A stretch of 64,000 nucleotides of DNA from Streptomyces liliiviolaceus (GTDB lineage: Bacteria > Actinomycetota > Actinomycetes > Streptomycetales > Streptomycetaceae), in the NCBI RefSeq assembly GCF_018070025.1, contig NZ_JAGPYQ010000001.1:4588001-4652000 (forward strand), given 5' to 3'. A program made the position numbers and the translations under genes. The notes under the pieces were generated by a model. The model had not been told where the DNA came from. It searched no databases and saw only the letters and a program-made list of their open reading frames with translations. How positions within the stretch are numbered: the first letter of the stretch is position 1; every line of letters begins with the position of its first letter. Positions 1 to 9,194 of this stretch are shown here, piece by piece.

Positions 1-1
1 C

Positions 2-382
2 ACGCGCGGGACGATCACGCTGGACGACATCCGGGACCGGGCCCTGATCAGCCTTCCTCCGGGCACCGGCATGCGCAAGAGTCTCGACGCGGCCTGTGCC
101 GAGGCCGGCCTCACCCCGCGGATCAGCTTCGAAGCCGGAAACCCGGGCATCCTCGCGGAGTTGGCGAGCCGGGGCCTGGGAGTGGCCATCCTTCCGCAGT
201 CCCTCGTCAGGTCGCACCCCGCGCGCCTGTGCGCGATCCCCTTCTCGTACCCCGAGCTGCGCGGTCAGGTCGCTCTCGGCTGGCGCGTCGACGGTCCCGT
301 CAGCCCGGCCGCCCGGGCGTTCGTCGACCGGGTCCGCAGCACCACGCGGCAGCCCGACACGGTCGGAGCCGGCACCGTCTGA
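2..382 (+). CDS. LysR-family transcriptional regulator, C-terminal part only
   Basis: The reading frame is open from the first bases of the window and ends at a TGA, so only about 126 C-terminal residues are visible and the HTH lies upstream of the window. The visible part looks like the second half of a LysR effector-binding domain: a segment around EAGNPGILAELASRGLGVAI followed by LPQSLV is the usual helix-strand near the ligand cleft of LTTRs. It ends convergent to the lipocalin-like gene, with 25 bp between the stop codons. It probably marks the left edge of the phenazine region, but whether it regulates that cluster cannot be judged. Confidence 0.75.
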   Translation, partial: TRGTITLDDIRDRALISLPPGTGMRKSLDAACAEAGLTPRISFEAGNPGILAELASRGLGVAILPQSLVRSHPARLCAIPFSYPELRGQVALGWRVDGPVSPAARAFVDRVRSTTRQPDTVGAGTV

Positions 383-415
383 GTCACTTCAGCCGGCACG
401 GTCCGAGTCACCTCG
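368..415. repeat. imperfect 24-bp tandem duplication
   Basis: Two adjacent 24-bp units starting GCCGGCAC (368-391 and 392-415) differ at four positions. They lie across the convergent stop codons of the LysR and lipocalin-like genes. No hairpin role is evident. Confidence 0.7.
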
Positions 416-827
416 ATGGCGCCTGCTCGCTCACGCGCCGCCAGACCAGCACACGGCGCTGCCTCGGGCCGACGAGCGAGTCGCCGTGGAGCGTGAGGGT
501 CGCGCCGTCCAGACGCAGGTCCCGCACCTGGTCGGTGCCGATCCAGCCCGGCTCCGGGGCGAGCGTCAGCGTGTGGACGACCTGGTCCCCGGACCGCCGC
601 CAGGTGCCCGCGTAGCTCATGTAGTTCTGGGGCGGCCTGTCCCCGGACCCGCCGCCGGGCGCCGAGGGCCTGGTGCGCATCATGTGCACCGACACGTGCC
701 CCTCCGCCGAGTAGAGGAGCAGCCCTTCGGGTTCGGGGCCCAGCGGCCCCTCCTTCCTGTTCCCGTCCTCGTCGACGTCGTGGAACGACGCCAGCCTCCA
801 CACCCCGACGAGCTCACTCACCGTCAT
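408..827 (-). CDS. lipocalin-like domain protein
   Basis: A 139-residue protein. The ATG at 827 was chosen because a GGAAAGG-like ribosome site lies just upstream; a longer frame reaching 941 would run into the reductase gene. The opening ELVGVWRLASF, the strand EGLLLYSAEGHVSVHM and the closing segment with RRVLVWRR are typical of the small lipocalin_5-type family found beside polyketide and other secondary-metabolite genes. Ligand and function are unknown for most members. It is the last gene of the minus-strand operon carrier protein, PKS, thioesterase, aldo/keto reductase, lipocalin-like protein, 70 bp after the reductase. A role in binding or tailoring a hydrophobic product is inference only. 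Confidence 0.7.
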   Translation of the reverse strand: MTVSELVGVWRLASFHDVDEDGNRKEGPLGPEPEGLLLYSAEGHVSVHMMRTRPSAPGGGSGDRPPQNYMSYAGTWRRSGDQVVHTLTLAPEPGWIGTDQVRDLRLDGATLTLHGDSLVGPRQRRVLVWRRVSEQAPSR

Positions 828-897
828 GTCCCGGCGCACCTTTCCTGTTTCTCCACGTTCTCTGTCCGCACGGTCCCGGACCGGATCAGGTCCCGCT

Positions 898-1956
898 TCA
901 GGGGGCCGTGATGCCCGGAACGCGTACGCGTTCGGGGTCACCGCCGAGCAGCCGCCCGCGGGCCGCCGCGCTCACCTCGTGGGGTGAGCCGAGTGCCACG
1001 GCACTGGCCTCGTCCAGCCGGGCGAGCTGCTCGCCGGTGAGATCGACGTCGAGAGCCGCCAGGTAGTCGTCGAGCTGAGCCACCGTGCGCGGACCGATGA
1101 CGGGCACGAAGGCGGTGGCGGCGTGCCGGGCCCTCTCCCGCACCCAGGCGACGGACACCTGCGAGGCGGGCAGCCCGGTCTCCGCCGCGATCGCGCACAC
1201 GGCATCGACGACGGCGGTCCGCTGGCCGGTGCTCTCGGTGCGGATCACCCGGCCCTTCCAGTCGGTGAGCCGCCCCTCGGCGCCGGTGCGGTACTTGCCC
1301 GTCAGCAGCCCGCCGCCCAGCGGTGACCACAGGCCGACGCCGAGACCGAGGCTCTGCGCCATCGGCAGCAGTTCACGCTCGGCTGTGCGGTCGGCCAGGC
1401 TGTACTCGGTCTGGATGGCGGTGACCGGTGCCAGGTGCCGGAGTTCCGCGATCGTCACCGCCCGGGAGACCTGCCACGCCGGGAAGTTCGACAGGCCCGC
1501 GTGCAGGATCTTCCCGGCCCGCACCAGGTCGTCCAGGGCGCCGAGGATCTCCTCCAGGGGAGTGACCGTGTCGGGGAAGTGCGCCCAGTACAGGTCGATG
1601 TAGTCGGTGGACAACCGCGCCAGGCTCGCCTCCACCGACCGGACGATGTTCTTGCGGCTGTTGCCGGTACCGGAGATCCGCGGCTGCGCGGTGGAGCCGT
1701 AGCCGAACTTGGTCGCCAGCACGAAGTGGTCGCGGTCGGCGGCGAGGAAGTCACCGAGGAGTTCCTCCGCCTGGCCGAACTGGTAGCAGTCGGCGGTGTC
1801 GATCAACGTACCGCCGGCGTCGGCGAACCGGTCGAACACCTTGCGGGCCTCGTCGGGTTCGGCTCCGCCGCCCCACCGCGTCCCGAAGTTGACCGTGCCC
1901 AGTGCGTACTCCGACACCCGCAGGCCCGTGCCGCGTCCGAAGGTCGTGTACCGCAT
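898..1956 (-). CDS. aldo/keto reductase
   Basis: A 352-residue (beta/alpha)8 NADPH-dependent oxidoreductase of the aldo/keto reductase superfamily. The catalytic tetrad is recognisable: Asp in DTADCY with Tyr a few residues on, Lys in LATKFGYG and His in YWAHFPD. The C-terminal cofactor-binding stretch with IGPRTVAQL is also present. The start at 1956 has a CAGGAG-type ribosome site; the frame extends upstream without a better signal. It follows the type II thioesterase gene by 28 bp and is probably cotranscribed with it. In this context it may reduce a keto group on the phenazine side chain, although AKRs of this kind act on many aldehydes and ketones and the substrate cannot be read from sequence. 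Confidence 0.85.
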   Translation of the reverse strand: MRYTTFGRGTGLRVSEYALGTVNFGTRWGGGAEPDEARKVFDRFADAGGTLIDTADCYQFGQAEELLGDFLAADRDHFVLATKFGYGSTAQPRISGTGNSRKNIVRSVEASLARLSTDYIDLYWAHFPDTVTPLEEILGALDDLVRAGKILHAGLSNFPAWQVSRAVTIAELRHLAPVTAIQTEYSLADRTAERELLPMAQSLGLGVGLWSPLGGGLLTGKYRTGAEGRLTDWKGRVIRTESTGQRTAVVDAVCAIAAETGLPASQVSVAWVRERARHAATAFVPVIGPRTVAQLDDYLAALDVDLTGEQLARLDEASAVALGSPHEVSAAARGRLLGGDPERVRVPGITAP

Positions 1957-1984
1957 GTCGACTCCTGTCACCCTGTAGCTCCTG

Positions 1985-2779
1985 TCACCGCTGTCCTCGG
2001 CGCGACTCGGCTCCCGGCATCGCATCGCTCACCCTGCGCAGCAGTTCCTGCCGCTCCGCGCGGAGGTAGAAGTGGCCACCGGGCAGAAAGCCCAGATCAA
2101 AGGCAGCGCTGGTGTGCGTCTTCCAGTCCTCGATGCGCAGGGTGTCCGCCTCGTCGGTGCCGGCGAAGGCCGTGATCGGGCGGTCGAGCGGCTCACCGGG
2201 GAGGTGGTCGTACGTTTCGAACACTTCGATGTCCGCCCGGTAGTGGGCGAGCACGATCCGCAGGAGCGCGGGGTTCGCCCGGACCGGCTCCGGCAAGGCA
2301 CCGAACCGGTGCTCCAGCGCGGGCAGCAGCTCCGCGTCGGAGAGCTGGTGCAGCGGTGCTGCGCCGTGTACGAGGGGAGGTGGCGGGGACGAGGACAGGA
2401 ACAGCCGCTCGGGCTGCTCCCGGCCGCGCTCGCGCAGCGCACGGGTCACCTCGTAGGCGACCAGGCCCCCGAGGCTGTGCCCGAAGAAGGCGAACGGCTC
2501 CTCGAAGACCACCTCGTCCAGCAGTGCGTCGACCAGCGGCCCCATCCTGGTGAAGGCGGGTTCGGCCCGGCGGGAGGCCCGGCCGGGCAGTTGCACCGCC
2601 CATACCTGGACGTCCGGCAGGTCGTCGGACCAGCGGACGTACTCGCCGGGCGAACCGCCGGCGTGGGTGAAGCAGTACAGCGACGAGGCGGCTTCCGGGC
2701 GACGCTCGCGACGCACCAGCCAGGTACCTGCCGGCGCCGTGCGCGGCGCATCCGCCCCGGTTCGATTGTTGTCCACCAT
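1985..2779 (-). CDS. type II thioesterase
   Basis: A 264-residue alpha/beta-hydrolase of the stand-alone thioesterase family that clears aberrant acyl groups from PKS/NRPS carrier proteins or releases product. The N-terminal core LYCFTHAGGSPGEY, the nucleophile elbow GHSLGG and the C-terminal His in PGGHFYL are visible; an acidic residue fits around AGTDEAD. Length is normal for the family. It starts 9 bp downstream of the KS-AT-ACP gene stop and is thus in the same operon as the PKS and the free carrier protein. Editing of the carrier proteins in this cluster is the most likely job. Confidence 0.9.
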   Translation of the reverse strand: MVDNNRTGADAPRTAPAGTWLVRRERRPEAASSLYCFTHAGGSPGEYVRWSDDLPDVQVWAVQLPGRASRRAEPAFTRMGPLVDALLDEVVFEEPFAFFGHSLGGLVAYEVTRALRERGREQPERLFLSSSPPPPLVHGAAPLHQLSDAELLPALEHRFGALPEPVRANPALLRIVLAHYRADIEVFETYDHLPGEPLDRPITAFAGTDEADTLRIEDWKTHTSAAFDLGFLPGGHFYLRAERQELLRRVSDAMPGAESRRGQR

Positions 2780-2788
2780 GACGACTCC

Positions 2789-5620
2789 TCAGGAGAGGGC
2801 GGGCCGCGGACTGTCATGACCGCCCGCCGACCGGTCCACGAGTGCGGCGAACTCGGTGACCGTCTCGGCCTCGTACAGCCCAAGGACATCGACTTCCACA
2901 CCGAAGATCTCGCGGGCACGGGACAGGAACTGGACGGCGATGAGCGAGTCGCCGCCGAGGGAGAAGAAGCTGTCCTCGGCGTCGACGTCCGGCAGGCCGA
3001 GGATCTCCGCGAAGAGCCGGGCTACCCGGCCGACGGTGTCCTGCTGCTCCGCCCCGGGTTGGGCGCCGTCCTCGGTGGGGGCGGACACGGCGGCGGTCTC
3101 CCGTTCGGGAGCCGCCCGCTCGACCGCCTCCCGCTCGACGGCCTCCACCACATGACGCTGCCGCTCGAACGGATACGTCGGCAGGGGGACCCGCAGCCTC
3201 CGGGCGCCGTGGACCTCCGACCAGGAGATGGTGACGCCCGCCAGCCACAGTTCTCCCAGCGCGGCGAGCAGCGGGGGCGGTCCTTCGGACACGGTGCCGT
3301 GCTCTTCCCCCGTCGGCTCTTCGCCCGTCGGCTCTTCGCCCGGCAGGGCGGTCACGATCAGGTGGTCCTCCGTGCGTCCGGGGTGCCGACGGGCGGCAGA
3401 CGTCAGGGTCCGGCCCGCGCCGAGCTCCACCAGTACGGCGGAGGCGTCCTTGAGCAACGGGTCGAAGGCGGTGTGCGGTCGGGACTCGCCACGCAGATGC
3501 GCGGACCAGAACCCGGGGTCCACCGCGTCGTCCGGGGAGAGCACCCGGGCCGACGTCCCGCAGACGACGGGGACGCGCGGGGCCCGGGGGCCGGCCTCGC
3601 GGACCAGTTCCTCGAAGCGGGCCGCGGCATCCGTTCCGTCCGGCGTGTCGCCGCCGGACGGGGCCGACAGCCGGGCCCGGGCCACCACCAGCCGTGTCGC
3701 GTCGTCCAGGGAGAACACGCCCGCCACCGCGGCGGCCGTCAGCACTCCCACGCCCGTTCCCAGTACCGAGGCCGGCCGCACACCCCAGGCGGCCAGCGTC
3801 CGCGACAGCGCGTACTCCTCGGCGAAGGCGAGCAGGTCCGCCGTGGCCGGGTCGTCGCTCGTCGCGCCGGGCCGGAAGCCCTGCGCGCCGAACCCGTCGA
3901 CTCCACCGACCCCGTCGAGACCGCGCACCGCGGCGTGACAGGCGTCGAACGCGCGGCGGAACGCCCGCTGCTCCGCGAACAGCCGGGTGGCTTCGCGGGC
4001 CGCCCCGGTGCCGGGGAACAGGAACGTCACCGACCGGGGCCGAGGCGTGCCGGCCGGGCGTCCGGCCGGGCCGGACAGGGTCCGTACGGCGTCCCGGGCC
4101 CCGCCGACGACCGCGTACCTGCGGTGGTCGTGCTCCCGGCGGCCGGTCTGGAGCGTCCAGGCCACGTCGGCGATCGACAGCTCCGGACGGGCGTCGAGGT
4201 GGGCGGCCAGATTCTCCGCCGCCGCATCGAGGGCGGTCGGGGTGCGCGCCGAGAGGACCAGCAGCTGCCAGGGCGCGGGAGGCGCCGTCGGCGGTGGCGC
4301 GGGAGCCTCCTCCAGGACGACGTGCGCGTTCGTCCCGCCGATGCCGAAGGAGTTCACTCCCGCGCGCCGGGGGGTGCCCCGCGTAAGCCACTCCTGCGCG
4401 CGGTCGGCCACTCGGAACGGGGTCGCGGCGAAGTCGATCCGCGGGTTCGGTTCGCTGAAGTGCAGGCTGGGCGGAATGACGCCGTGTTCCAGGGCGAGGA
4501 CCGTCTTGATCAGTCCGGCCGCGCCGGCGGCCGCGTCGGTGTGCCCGATGTTCGTCTTGACCGACCCGATCCGGCAGTACCCGCTGAGGTCGGTGCCGTC
4601 CCTGAAGGCCTTGGTCAGCGCGGCCACCTCGATGGGGTCACCGAGCGGCGTGGCGGTGCCGTGGGCCTCCACGTAGGTGACGGTGGCAGGGTCCACCCGG
4701 GCCACCGCCTGCGCGTCCCGGATGACGGCGGCCTGCCCCTCGACACTGGGCGCGGTGAAGCCGATCCGGTCGGAGCCGTCGTTGTTCACCGCTGTTCCCC
4801 GCAGCACGGCGTGGATGCGGTCGCCGTCGGAAACGGCCTCGGCGAGCCGTTTGAGTACCACCAGGCCCCCGCCGTCGCCTCCCACGGTGCCGCCCGCGGC
4901 GGCGTCGAAGGTCCGGCAGACCCCGTCCGCTGACAGGATCCCGCCCTCCACGTAGGGACTGTTCCGGGCGGGTACGTGCACGGCGACGCCGCCTGCCAGG
5001 GCCATGTCGCAGTCACCGGACAACAGGGCCTGGACGGCGGTGTGCACGGCCACCAGGGACGTGGCGCACGCGGCCTGCACCGTGACGGCCGGGCCGCGCA
5101 GCCCCAGTTTGTAGGCGATCCGGGTGACCAGGTAGTCGGTCGCGTTGCCCAGCAGGATCTCCATGTCGGACGCGCCCGCGCCCCGGTCCGTCCCCGACCG
5201 CGCGAGGTGGGCGTAGGAGGTGTCGGTGCCGCCGCCGTAGACGCCGATGGCGCCGGAGTACCGCGTCGGGTCGTAGCCGGCGTGCTCCAGGGCCTGGTCC
5301 GCGCACTCCAGGAGGACGCGGTGCTGGGGGTCGACGATCCGGGCCTCGCGCGGCGAGTAGCCGAAGTAGCCCGCGTCGAACCACTCCGGATCCTTGAGCA
5401 GGCCACGGGCCGGTACGTACGAGCGCTCGGCACCGCCGCCGGGAACCGGTCGCGGTGCCGAGCGGGTCACCGTGTCCAGGCCCTCGGTCAGGTTCCGCCA
5501 GAACTGGTCGACGTCCTCGGCGCCGGGGAACCGGGCGGCCATGCCGATGACGGCGATGTGTTCGGCGTCGTCCGCCTGCTCGACCTCGTCCGCCTGCTCG
5601 TCAGGGCTGTCGTCATTCAC
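2789..5620 (-). CDS. type I PKS protein: KS - degenerate AT - ACP
   Basis: A 943-residue single-module PKS protein. Residues about 20-450 are a ketosynthase with the active-site Cys in QAACATS, the His of VEAHGTATPLGDP and the second His of KTNIGHTDAAAG. Residues about 515-800 align with an acyltransferase, but GQGAQ reads GTGAA, the GHSxGE serine elbow reads GTGVGV, and the HAFHS segment carrying the catalytic His is missing, so the AT should be inactive. The AT ends in a normal VPLPTYPFERQR linker. Residues about 860-935 are an ACP with its phosphopantetheine Ser in GGDSLIA. I prefer the GTG at 5620, which overlaps the upstream carrier gene by 8 bp and has GGTGAG before it. Extender units must come from elsewhere, or the KS acts without malonyl loading on this protein. 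Confidence 0.9.
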   Translation of the reverse strand: MNDDSPDEQADEVEQADDAEHIAVIGMAARFPGAEDVDQFWRNLTEGLDTVTRSAPRPVPGGGAERSYVPARGLLKDPEWFDAGYFGYSPREARIVDPQHRVLLECADQALEHAGYDPTRYSGAIGVYGGGTDTSYAHLARSGTDRGAGASDMEILLGNATDYLVTRIAYKLGLRGPAVTVQAACATSLVAVHTAVQALLSGDCDMALAGGVAVHVPARNSPYVEGGILSADGVCRTFDAAAGGTVGGDGGGLVVLKRLAEAVSDGDRIHAVLRGTAVNNDGSDRIGFTAPSVEGQAAVIRDAQAVARVDPATVTYVEAHGTATPLGDPIEVAALTKAFRDGTDLSGYCRIGSVKTNIGHTDAAAGAAGLIKTVLALEHGVIPPSLHFSEPNPRIDFAATPFRVADRAQEWLTRGTPRRAGVNSFGIGGTNAHVVLEEAPAPPPTAPPAPWQLLVLSARTPTALDAAAENLAAHLDARPELSIADVAWTLQTGRREHDHRRYAVVGGARDAVRTLSGPAGRPAGTPRPRSVTFLFPGTGAAREATRLFAEQRAFRRAFDACHAAVRGLDGVGGVDGFGAQGFRPGATSDDPATADLLAFAEEYALSRTLAAWGVRPASVLGTGVGVLTAAAVAGVFSLDDATRLVVARARLSAPSGGDTPDGTDAAARFEELVREAGPRAPRVPVVCGTSARVLSPDDAVDPGFWSAHLRGESRPHTAFDPLLKDASAVLVELGAGRTLTSAARRHPGRTEDHLIVTALPGEEPTGEEPTGEEHGTVSEGPPPLLAALGELWLAGVTISWSEVHGARRLRVPLPTYPFERQRHVVEAVEREAVERAAPERETAAVSAPTEDGAQPGAEQQDTVGRVARLFAEILGLPDVDAEDSFFSLGGDSLIAVQFLSRAREIFGVEVDVLGLYEAETVTEFAALVDRSAGGHDSPRPALS
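3311..3340. repeat. 15-bp exact tandem repeat inside the PKS gene
   Basis: Two exact copies of CGTCGGCTCTTCGCC, with a partial third just before them, encode the GEEPT repeat in the linker after the dead AT. This low-complexity stretch probably arose by slippage and keeps the frame. Confidence 0.8.
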
Positions 5621-6023
5621 GTGTCTCACCGCGTTCCCGGGTGCCCGGCCGGCTCCGCTGGGCACGCCGGCGCTGAAGCCGCGCGCGTCCCCCCGCCCGC
5701 TCCGCCCCGCTGTGGGACCGGATGGACTCGTCCGTACCGCCGTCGAGGTGCCGGGCCAGTGCCCGGACCGTCGTGTACGTGAACAGGTCGACCAGGTCCG
5801 GTTCCCTGCCCAGTTCCTCGCCTATCCGGTCCTGGACCATGTGCAGCAGCACAGAATGCCCGCCGAGATCGAAGAAATTGTCCTCGGCGCCCACCCGGCG
5901 CCCCTCCAGAACCTCCGACCAGATTTCGGCGATCACCCGCTCCGTAGCCGAGACCGATGGCCGGGAGACTTCTTCTTCAGAAGGGGCGGGTAAGGAATCC
6001 TGCGGCTCCGGTTGCGAGTCCAC
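5613..6023 (-). CDS. free acyl/peptidyl carrier protein
   Basis: A 136-residue protein with one carrier domain at about residues 25-100. The phosphopantetheine Ser is in FFDLGGHSVLL, a form closer to PCPs and hybrid-assembly-line ACPs than to fatty-acid ACPs. About 35 Arg-rich residues follow. Start is the GTG at 6023 with GGGAGG six bases upstream. Its stop overlaps the PKS start by 8 bp, which suggests translational coupling and a matched carrier/KS pair. It opens the minus-strand operon that runs to the lipocalin-like gene. What it carries (phenazine acyl group, alkyl chain or amino acid) is not visible. Confidence 0.85.
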   Translation of the reverse strand: MDSQPEPQDSLPAPSEEEVSRPSVSATERVIAEIWSEVLEGRRVGAEDNFFDLGGHSVLLHMVQDRIGEELGREPDLVDLFTYTTVRALARHLDGGTDESIRSHSGAERAGGRARLQRRRAQRSRPGTRERGETRE

Positions 6024-6565
6024 TTTTTCCTCCCATGGCTTTTCGCTGCGTGCCAGGACTTTCTAATTGTCCGCCTCCGCGCATGTCAACGAAGCCCCTT
6101 GGACAGTCCGGGCGCGTGGGCGGCCGCCCGGCCGTCCAACCGGAGAAAGTCCCCGGTTGGTGGCCGTCGGCACCCGCGCCGTCCGTCGGGGAAGGCTTCG
6201 TTCCGCCCCGCCCGCACCGTTCGGTGGCCTCGGGCGCGAACTGAGTAGATGCCACTCATGGCCCGGTCAGCCGGACACGTGGTGTTCTCGTTGGGCCCCC
6301 GACTGCCTCGTGCCGGCCGGCGGCGGACAGCGCGGTACGGGCCGACGGACCGGGTGACGGACCGGGACGGACTTTTCGGGTGCCGCCGGATCCGGCGGGC
6401 CGCGAGACCACCCGGGGAGGCAATACCCATCGCCCACGCCCATCACCGGGTGGAACGCAGAAGAACGGGCCGCCGACAGGAAAAGGAAATCCTCGAATCC
6501 ATGAATCCATTCCTGACACAAGGAAGCGAAGGCACGAAATGCGCTCATTCCTGAAGGGCAGTCCC
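6024..6565. other. divergent promoter region between carrier protein and DAHP synthase genes
   Basis: About 540 bp separate two divergent operons. No open frame here has a recognisable product. The region should hold promoters for both the PKS operon and the shikimate/phenazine operon, but no clear operator repeat or hairpin was found. Confidence 0.5.
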
Positions 6566-7957
6566 ATGGTTTCGTGGAACACCTCGTCCCAGGACCCGCT
6601 GCGCGCGTATCCGGCCGCCCAGCAGCCGGACTGGCCCGATCGTTCGGCTCTCGATGCCGTCACGAGGGAACTGGAGACCCTTCCGCCGCTCGTCTTCGCC
6701 GACGAGTGCGACCTGCTGAAGGACCGGCTGGCCGCCGTGGCCCGCGGCGAGGCGTTCCTGCTGCAGGGCGGTGACTGCGCGGAGACCTTCGACGCGGTCC
6801 GGACGGACACCACGCGGGACAAGCTCAGCACCCTGCTGCAGATGGCGGTGGTGCTGACCTACGCCGGCTCGGTTCCCGTCGTGAAGGTCGGCCGGCTCGC
6901 GGGGCAGTACGCCAAGCCGCGCTCCAAGGCGACCGAGACCCGGGACGGGCGCGTGCTGCCGGTCTACCGGGGCGACGCGGTGAACGGCTTCGACTTCACG
7001 CAGGCCTCCCGCGTCCCGGACCCGACCCGGCTGCTGACGATGTACCAGGCATCGGTGACCACGCTGAACCTGGTCCGCGCCTTCAGCGCGGGCCGGAACG
7101 CAAACCTGCGTCAGATCCACAACCTCAACCGGGACTTCGTCTCCGGATCGCCCTCAGGACACCGCTACGAGTCCATCGCCGACGAGATCGACCGGGCGTT
7201 GCGCTTCATGCACGCCACCGGCAGTGGGCCGGAGGCGGCGGACGCCGAGGAGTTCTTCGTCTCCCACGAGGGGCTGCTCCTGGACTACGAGACCGCCCTC
7301 ACCCGCGTCGACAGCTCCAGCGGGCTCCCCTACGCGACCTCGGGGCATCTGCTGTGGATCGGCGAGCGGACCCGGGACCTCTCGGGTGCGCATGTCGAGT
7401 ACTTCTCACGGATCAACAACCCGGTGGCGGTGAAGCTGGGCCCGGCGGCCACCTCCGACTCCGTGCTGCGGCTCATCGACCGGCTGGATCCGCGGCGTGA
7501 GCCGGGCCGGCTGACGCTCATCGTCCGGATGGGCGCCGGCAAGGTGCGGGAGATGCTGCCGCCGCTGGTGGAGAAGGTCACCGCTTCGGGAGCGCAGGTC
7601 GCCTGGGTGTGCGACCCCATGCACGGGAACACGGTGGAGGCTCCCTCCGGGCACAAGACCCGGCGTTTCGACGACGTGCTCGACGAGATCCGGGGCTTCT
7701 TCGACGTCCACCACTCCCTGGGCAGCCATCCCGGTGGCATCCACGTGGAGTTCACCGGCAACCACGTCACCGAGTGCGTGGGCGGCGGGCACGAGGTCCT
7801 CTTCGAGGACCTCGCCTCGCGCTACGAGTCGGTGTGCGACCCGCGGCTGAACCGCAGCCAGTCCCTCGACCTCGCGTTCCTGGTCTCCGAGTTCCTGGGC
7901 CCGCGCGATCGCCGTCCGGCACGGCCACTGTCCGCGACCAGCGGCCCGGTGCGCTGA
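6566..7957 (+). CDS. phzC: class II DAHP synthase (PhzC type)
   Basis: Catalyses condensation of phosphoenolpyruvate and erythrose-4-phosphate, the first shikimate step. The 463-residue product is class II, the plant/actinomycete type: AAQQPDWPD near the N-terminus, [27 protein letters not shown], the [10 protein letters not shown] metal/substrate block and [11 protein letters not shown] are all in order. Start 6566 matches the family N-terminus and has GAAGGG seven bases upstream; the ATG at 6539 would add nine residues. It is the first gene of a plus-strand operon running through aroC and aroK into the phenazine genes. A cluster-dedicated copy raises flux to chorismate, as PhzC does in pseudomonads. 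Confidence 0.95.
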   Translation: MVSWNTSSQDPLRAYPAAQQPDWPDRSALDAVTRELETLPPLVFADECDLLKDRLAAVARGEAFLLQGGDCAETFDAVRTDTTRDKLSTLLQMAVVLTYAGSVPVVKVGRLAGQYAKPRSKATETRDGRVLPVYRGDAVNGFDFTQASRVPDPTRLLTMYQASVTTLNLVRAFSAGRNANLRQIHNLNRDFVSGSPSGHRYESIADEIDRALRFMHATGSGPEAADAEEFFVSHEGLLLDYETALTRVDSSSGLPYATSGHLLWIGERTRDLSGAHVEYFSRINNPVAVKLGPAATSDSVLRLIDRLDPRREPGRLTLIVRMGAGKVREMLPPLVEKVTASGAQVAWVCDPMHGNTVEAPSGHKTRRFDDVLDEIRGFFDVHHSLGSHPGGIHVEFTGNHVTECVGGGHEVLFEDLASRYESVCDPRLNRSQSLDLAFLVSEFLGPRDRRPARPLSATSGPVR

Positions 7958-8009
7958 TCCGCGCCCGAACCGATCCCGTACCGCTGTCGAAACCGTGAGG
8001 AGAGCGTCG

Positions 8010-9194
8010 TTGAGCAGCTTGCGTTGGCTGACGGCCGGGGAGTCGCACGGCCCCGCACTCGTGGCGACTCTGGAGGGCCTGCCCGCCGGTGTCCCGGTCA
8101 CGAAGGAGATGGTGAGTGACGCGCTGGCGCGGCGCCGGCTGGGGTACGGGCGCGGCGCCCGGATGAGTTTCGAGCGCGACGAGCTCACCTTCCTCGGCGG
8201 CGTACGCCACGGGCTGACCCTGGGCTCCCCCGTCGCCCTCATGATCGCGAACACCGAGTGGCCCAAGTGGCAGCAGGTCATGGCTGCCGAGCAGGTGGCC
8301 CCGGAGGTCCTGGCCGGCCTGGCCCGCAATGCCCCGCTCACCCGGCCCCGCCCGGGCCACGCCGATCTGGCGGGGATGCAGAAGTACGGCTTCCCCGAGG
8401 CTCGGCCCGTGCTGGAACGGGCCAGCGCCCGGGAGACCGCGGCCAGGGTCGCGCTGGGCGCGGTGGCGCGCTCGTACCTCCGGGAGACCGCCGGCATCGA
8501 GATCGTCTCGCACGTGGTGGAACTGGCGGCCGTCGGTGTCCCGTACGGCCTGCTGCCCCTGCCCGAGGACACCGGGCGGCTGGACGCGGACCCGGTGCGC
8601 TGTCTGGATCCGGACACGAGCGCGCGCATGATCGCCGAGATCGACAAGGCCCGTGCCGACGGCGACACCCTCGGCGGTGTGGTGGAGGTGCTGGCCCACG
8701 GAGTGCCGGTCGGTCTCGGCAGCCATGTGCACTGGGACCGGCGGCTCGACGCGCGGCTGGCGGGGGCGTTGATGGGCATCCAGGCCATCAAGGCCGTCGA
8801 GGTCGGCGACGGGATCGAACTGGCCCGGGTGCCGGGCTCCCGGGCGCACGACGAGATCGTCCCTTCGGCCGACGGTCCGCGCCGTGCCTCCGGGCGTTCG
8901 GGCGGCACCGAGGGCGGCCTGAGTACGGGCGCACCGCTCCGCGTGCGAGCGGCGATGAAGCCGATCGCCACCGTGCCCCGCGCGCTGGCCACCGTGGACG
9001 TCACCACCGGTGAGGCCGCCCGCGCGCACCACCAGCGCTCCGACGTGTGCGCCGTCCCGGCCGCCGGGATCGTTGCCGAGGCGATGGTCGCCCTGGTGCT
9101 CGCCGACGCCGTCGCCGAGAAGTTCGGCGGTGACTCGGTGGCGGAGACCCGTCGCAACATCACCGGGTTCCTCGACCATCTGGTCGTCCGGTGA
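8010..9194 (+). CDS. aroC: chorismate synthase
   Basis: Converts EPSP to chorismate with reduced FMN. The 394-residue protein opens [14 protein letters not shown] and contains [28 protein letters not shown], the [10 protein letters not shown] loop and the [14 protein letters not shown] block, all family signatures. The start is taken as the TTG at 8010, which follows GAGGAGAG by six bases and gives the usual length; a GTG at 7995 overlaps that ribosome site. It lies 52 bp after the DAHP synthase gene and overlaps the shikimate kinase start by 4 bp (GTGA). Chorismate is the PhzE substrate, so this is a pathway-dedicated supply gene; a primary copy probably exists elsewhere. Confidence 0.96.
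   Translation: MSSLRWLTAGESHGPALVATLEGLPAGVPVTKEMVSDALARRRLGYGRGARMSFERDELTFLGGVRHGLTLGSPVALMIANTEWPKWQQVMAAEQVAPEVLAGLARNAPLTRPRPGHADLAGMQKYGFPEARPVLERASARETAARVALGAVARSYLRETAGIEIVSHVVELAAVGVPYGLLPLPEDTGRLDADPVRCLDPDTSARMIAEIDKARADGDTLGGVVEVLAHGVPVGLGSHVHWDRRLDARLAGALMGIQAIKAVEVGDGIELARVPGSRAHDEIVPSADGPRRASGRSGGTEGGLSTGAPLRVRAAMKPIATVPRALATVDVTTGEAARAHHQRSDVCAVPAAGIVAEAMVALVLADAVAEKFGGDSVAETRRNITGFLDHLVVR

Noticed and set aside
3311..3340. Tandem repeat as a possible CRISPR-like array
   Set aside because: Only two 15-bp units with no spacers, inside a coding linker. It is a GEEPT codon repeat.
2072..4933. A 953-codon plus-strand open frame opposite the thioesterase and PKS genes
   Set aside because: It is the antisense shadow of GC-rich codons. 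Its product is rich in Arg, Gly and Pro with no domain, while the opposite strand encodes clear KS, ACP and thioesterase motifs.
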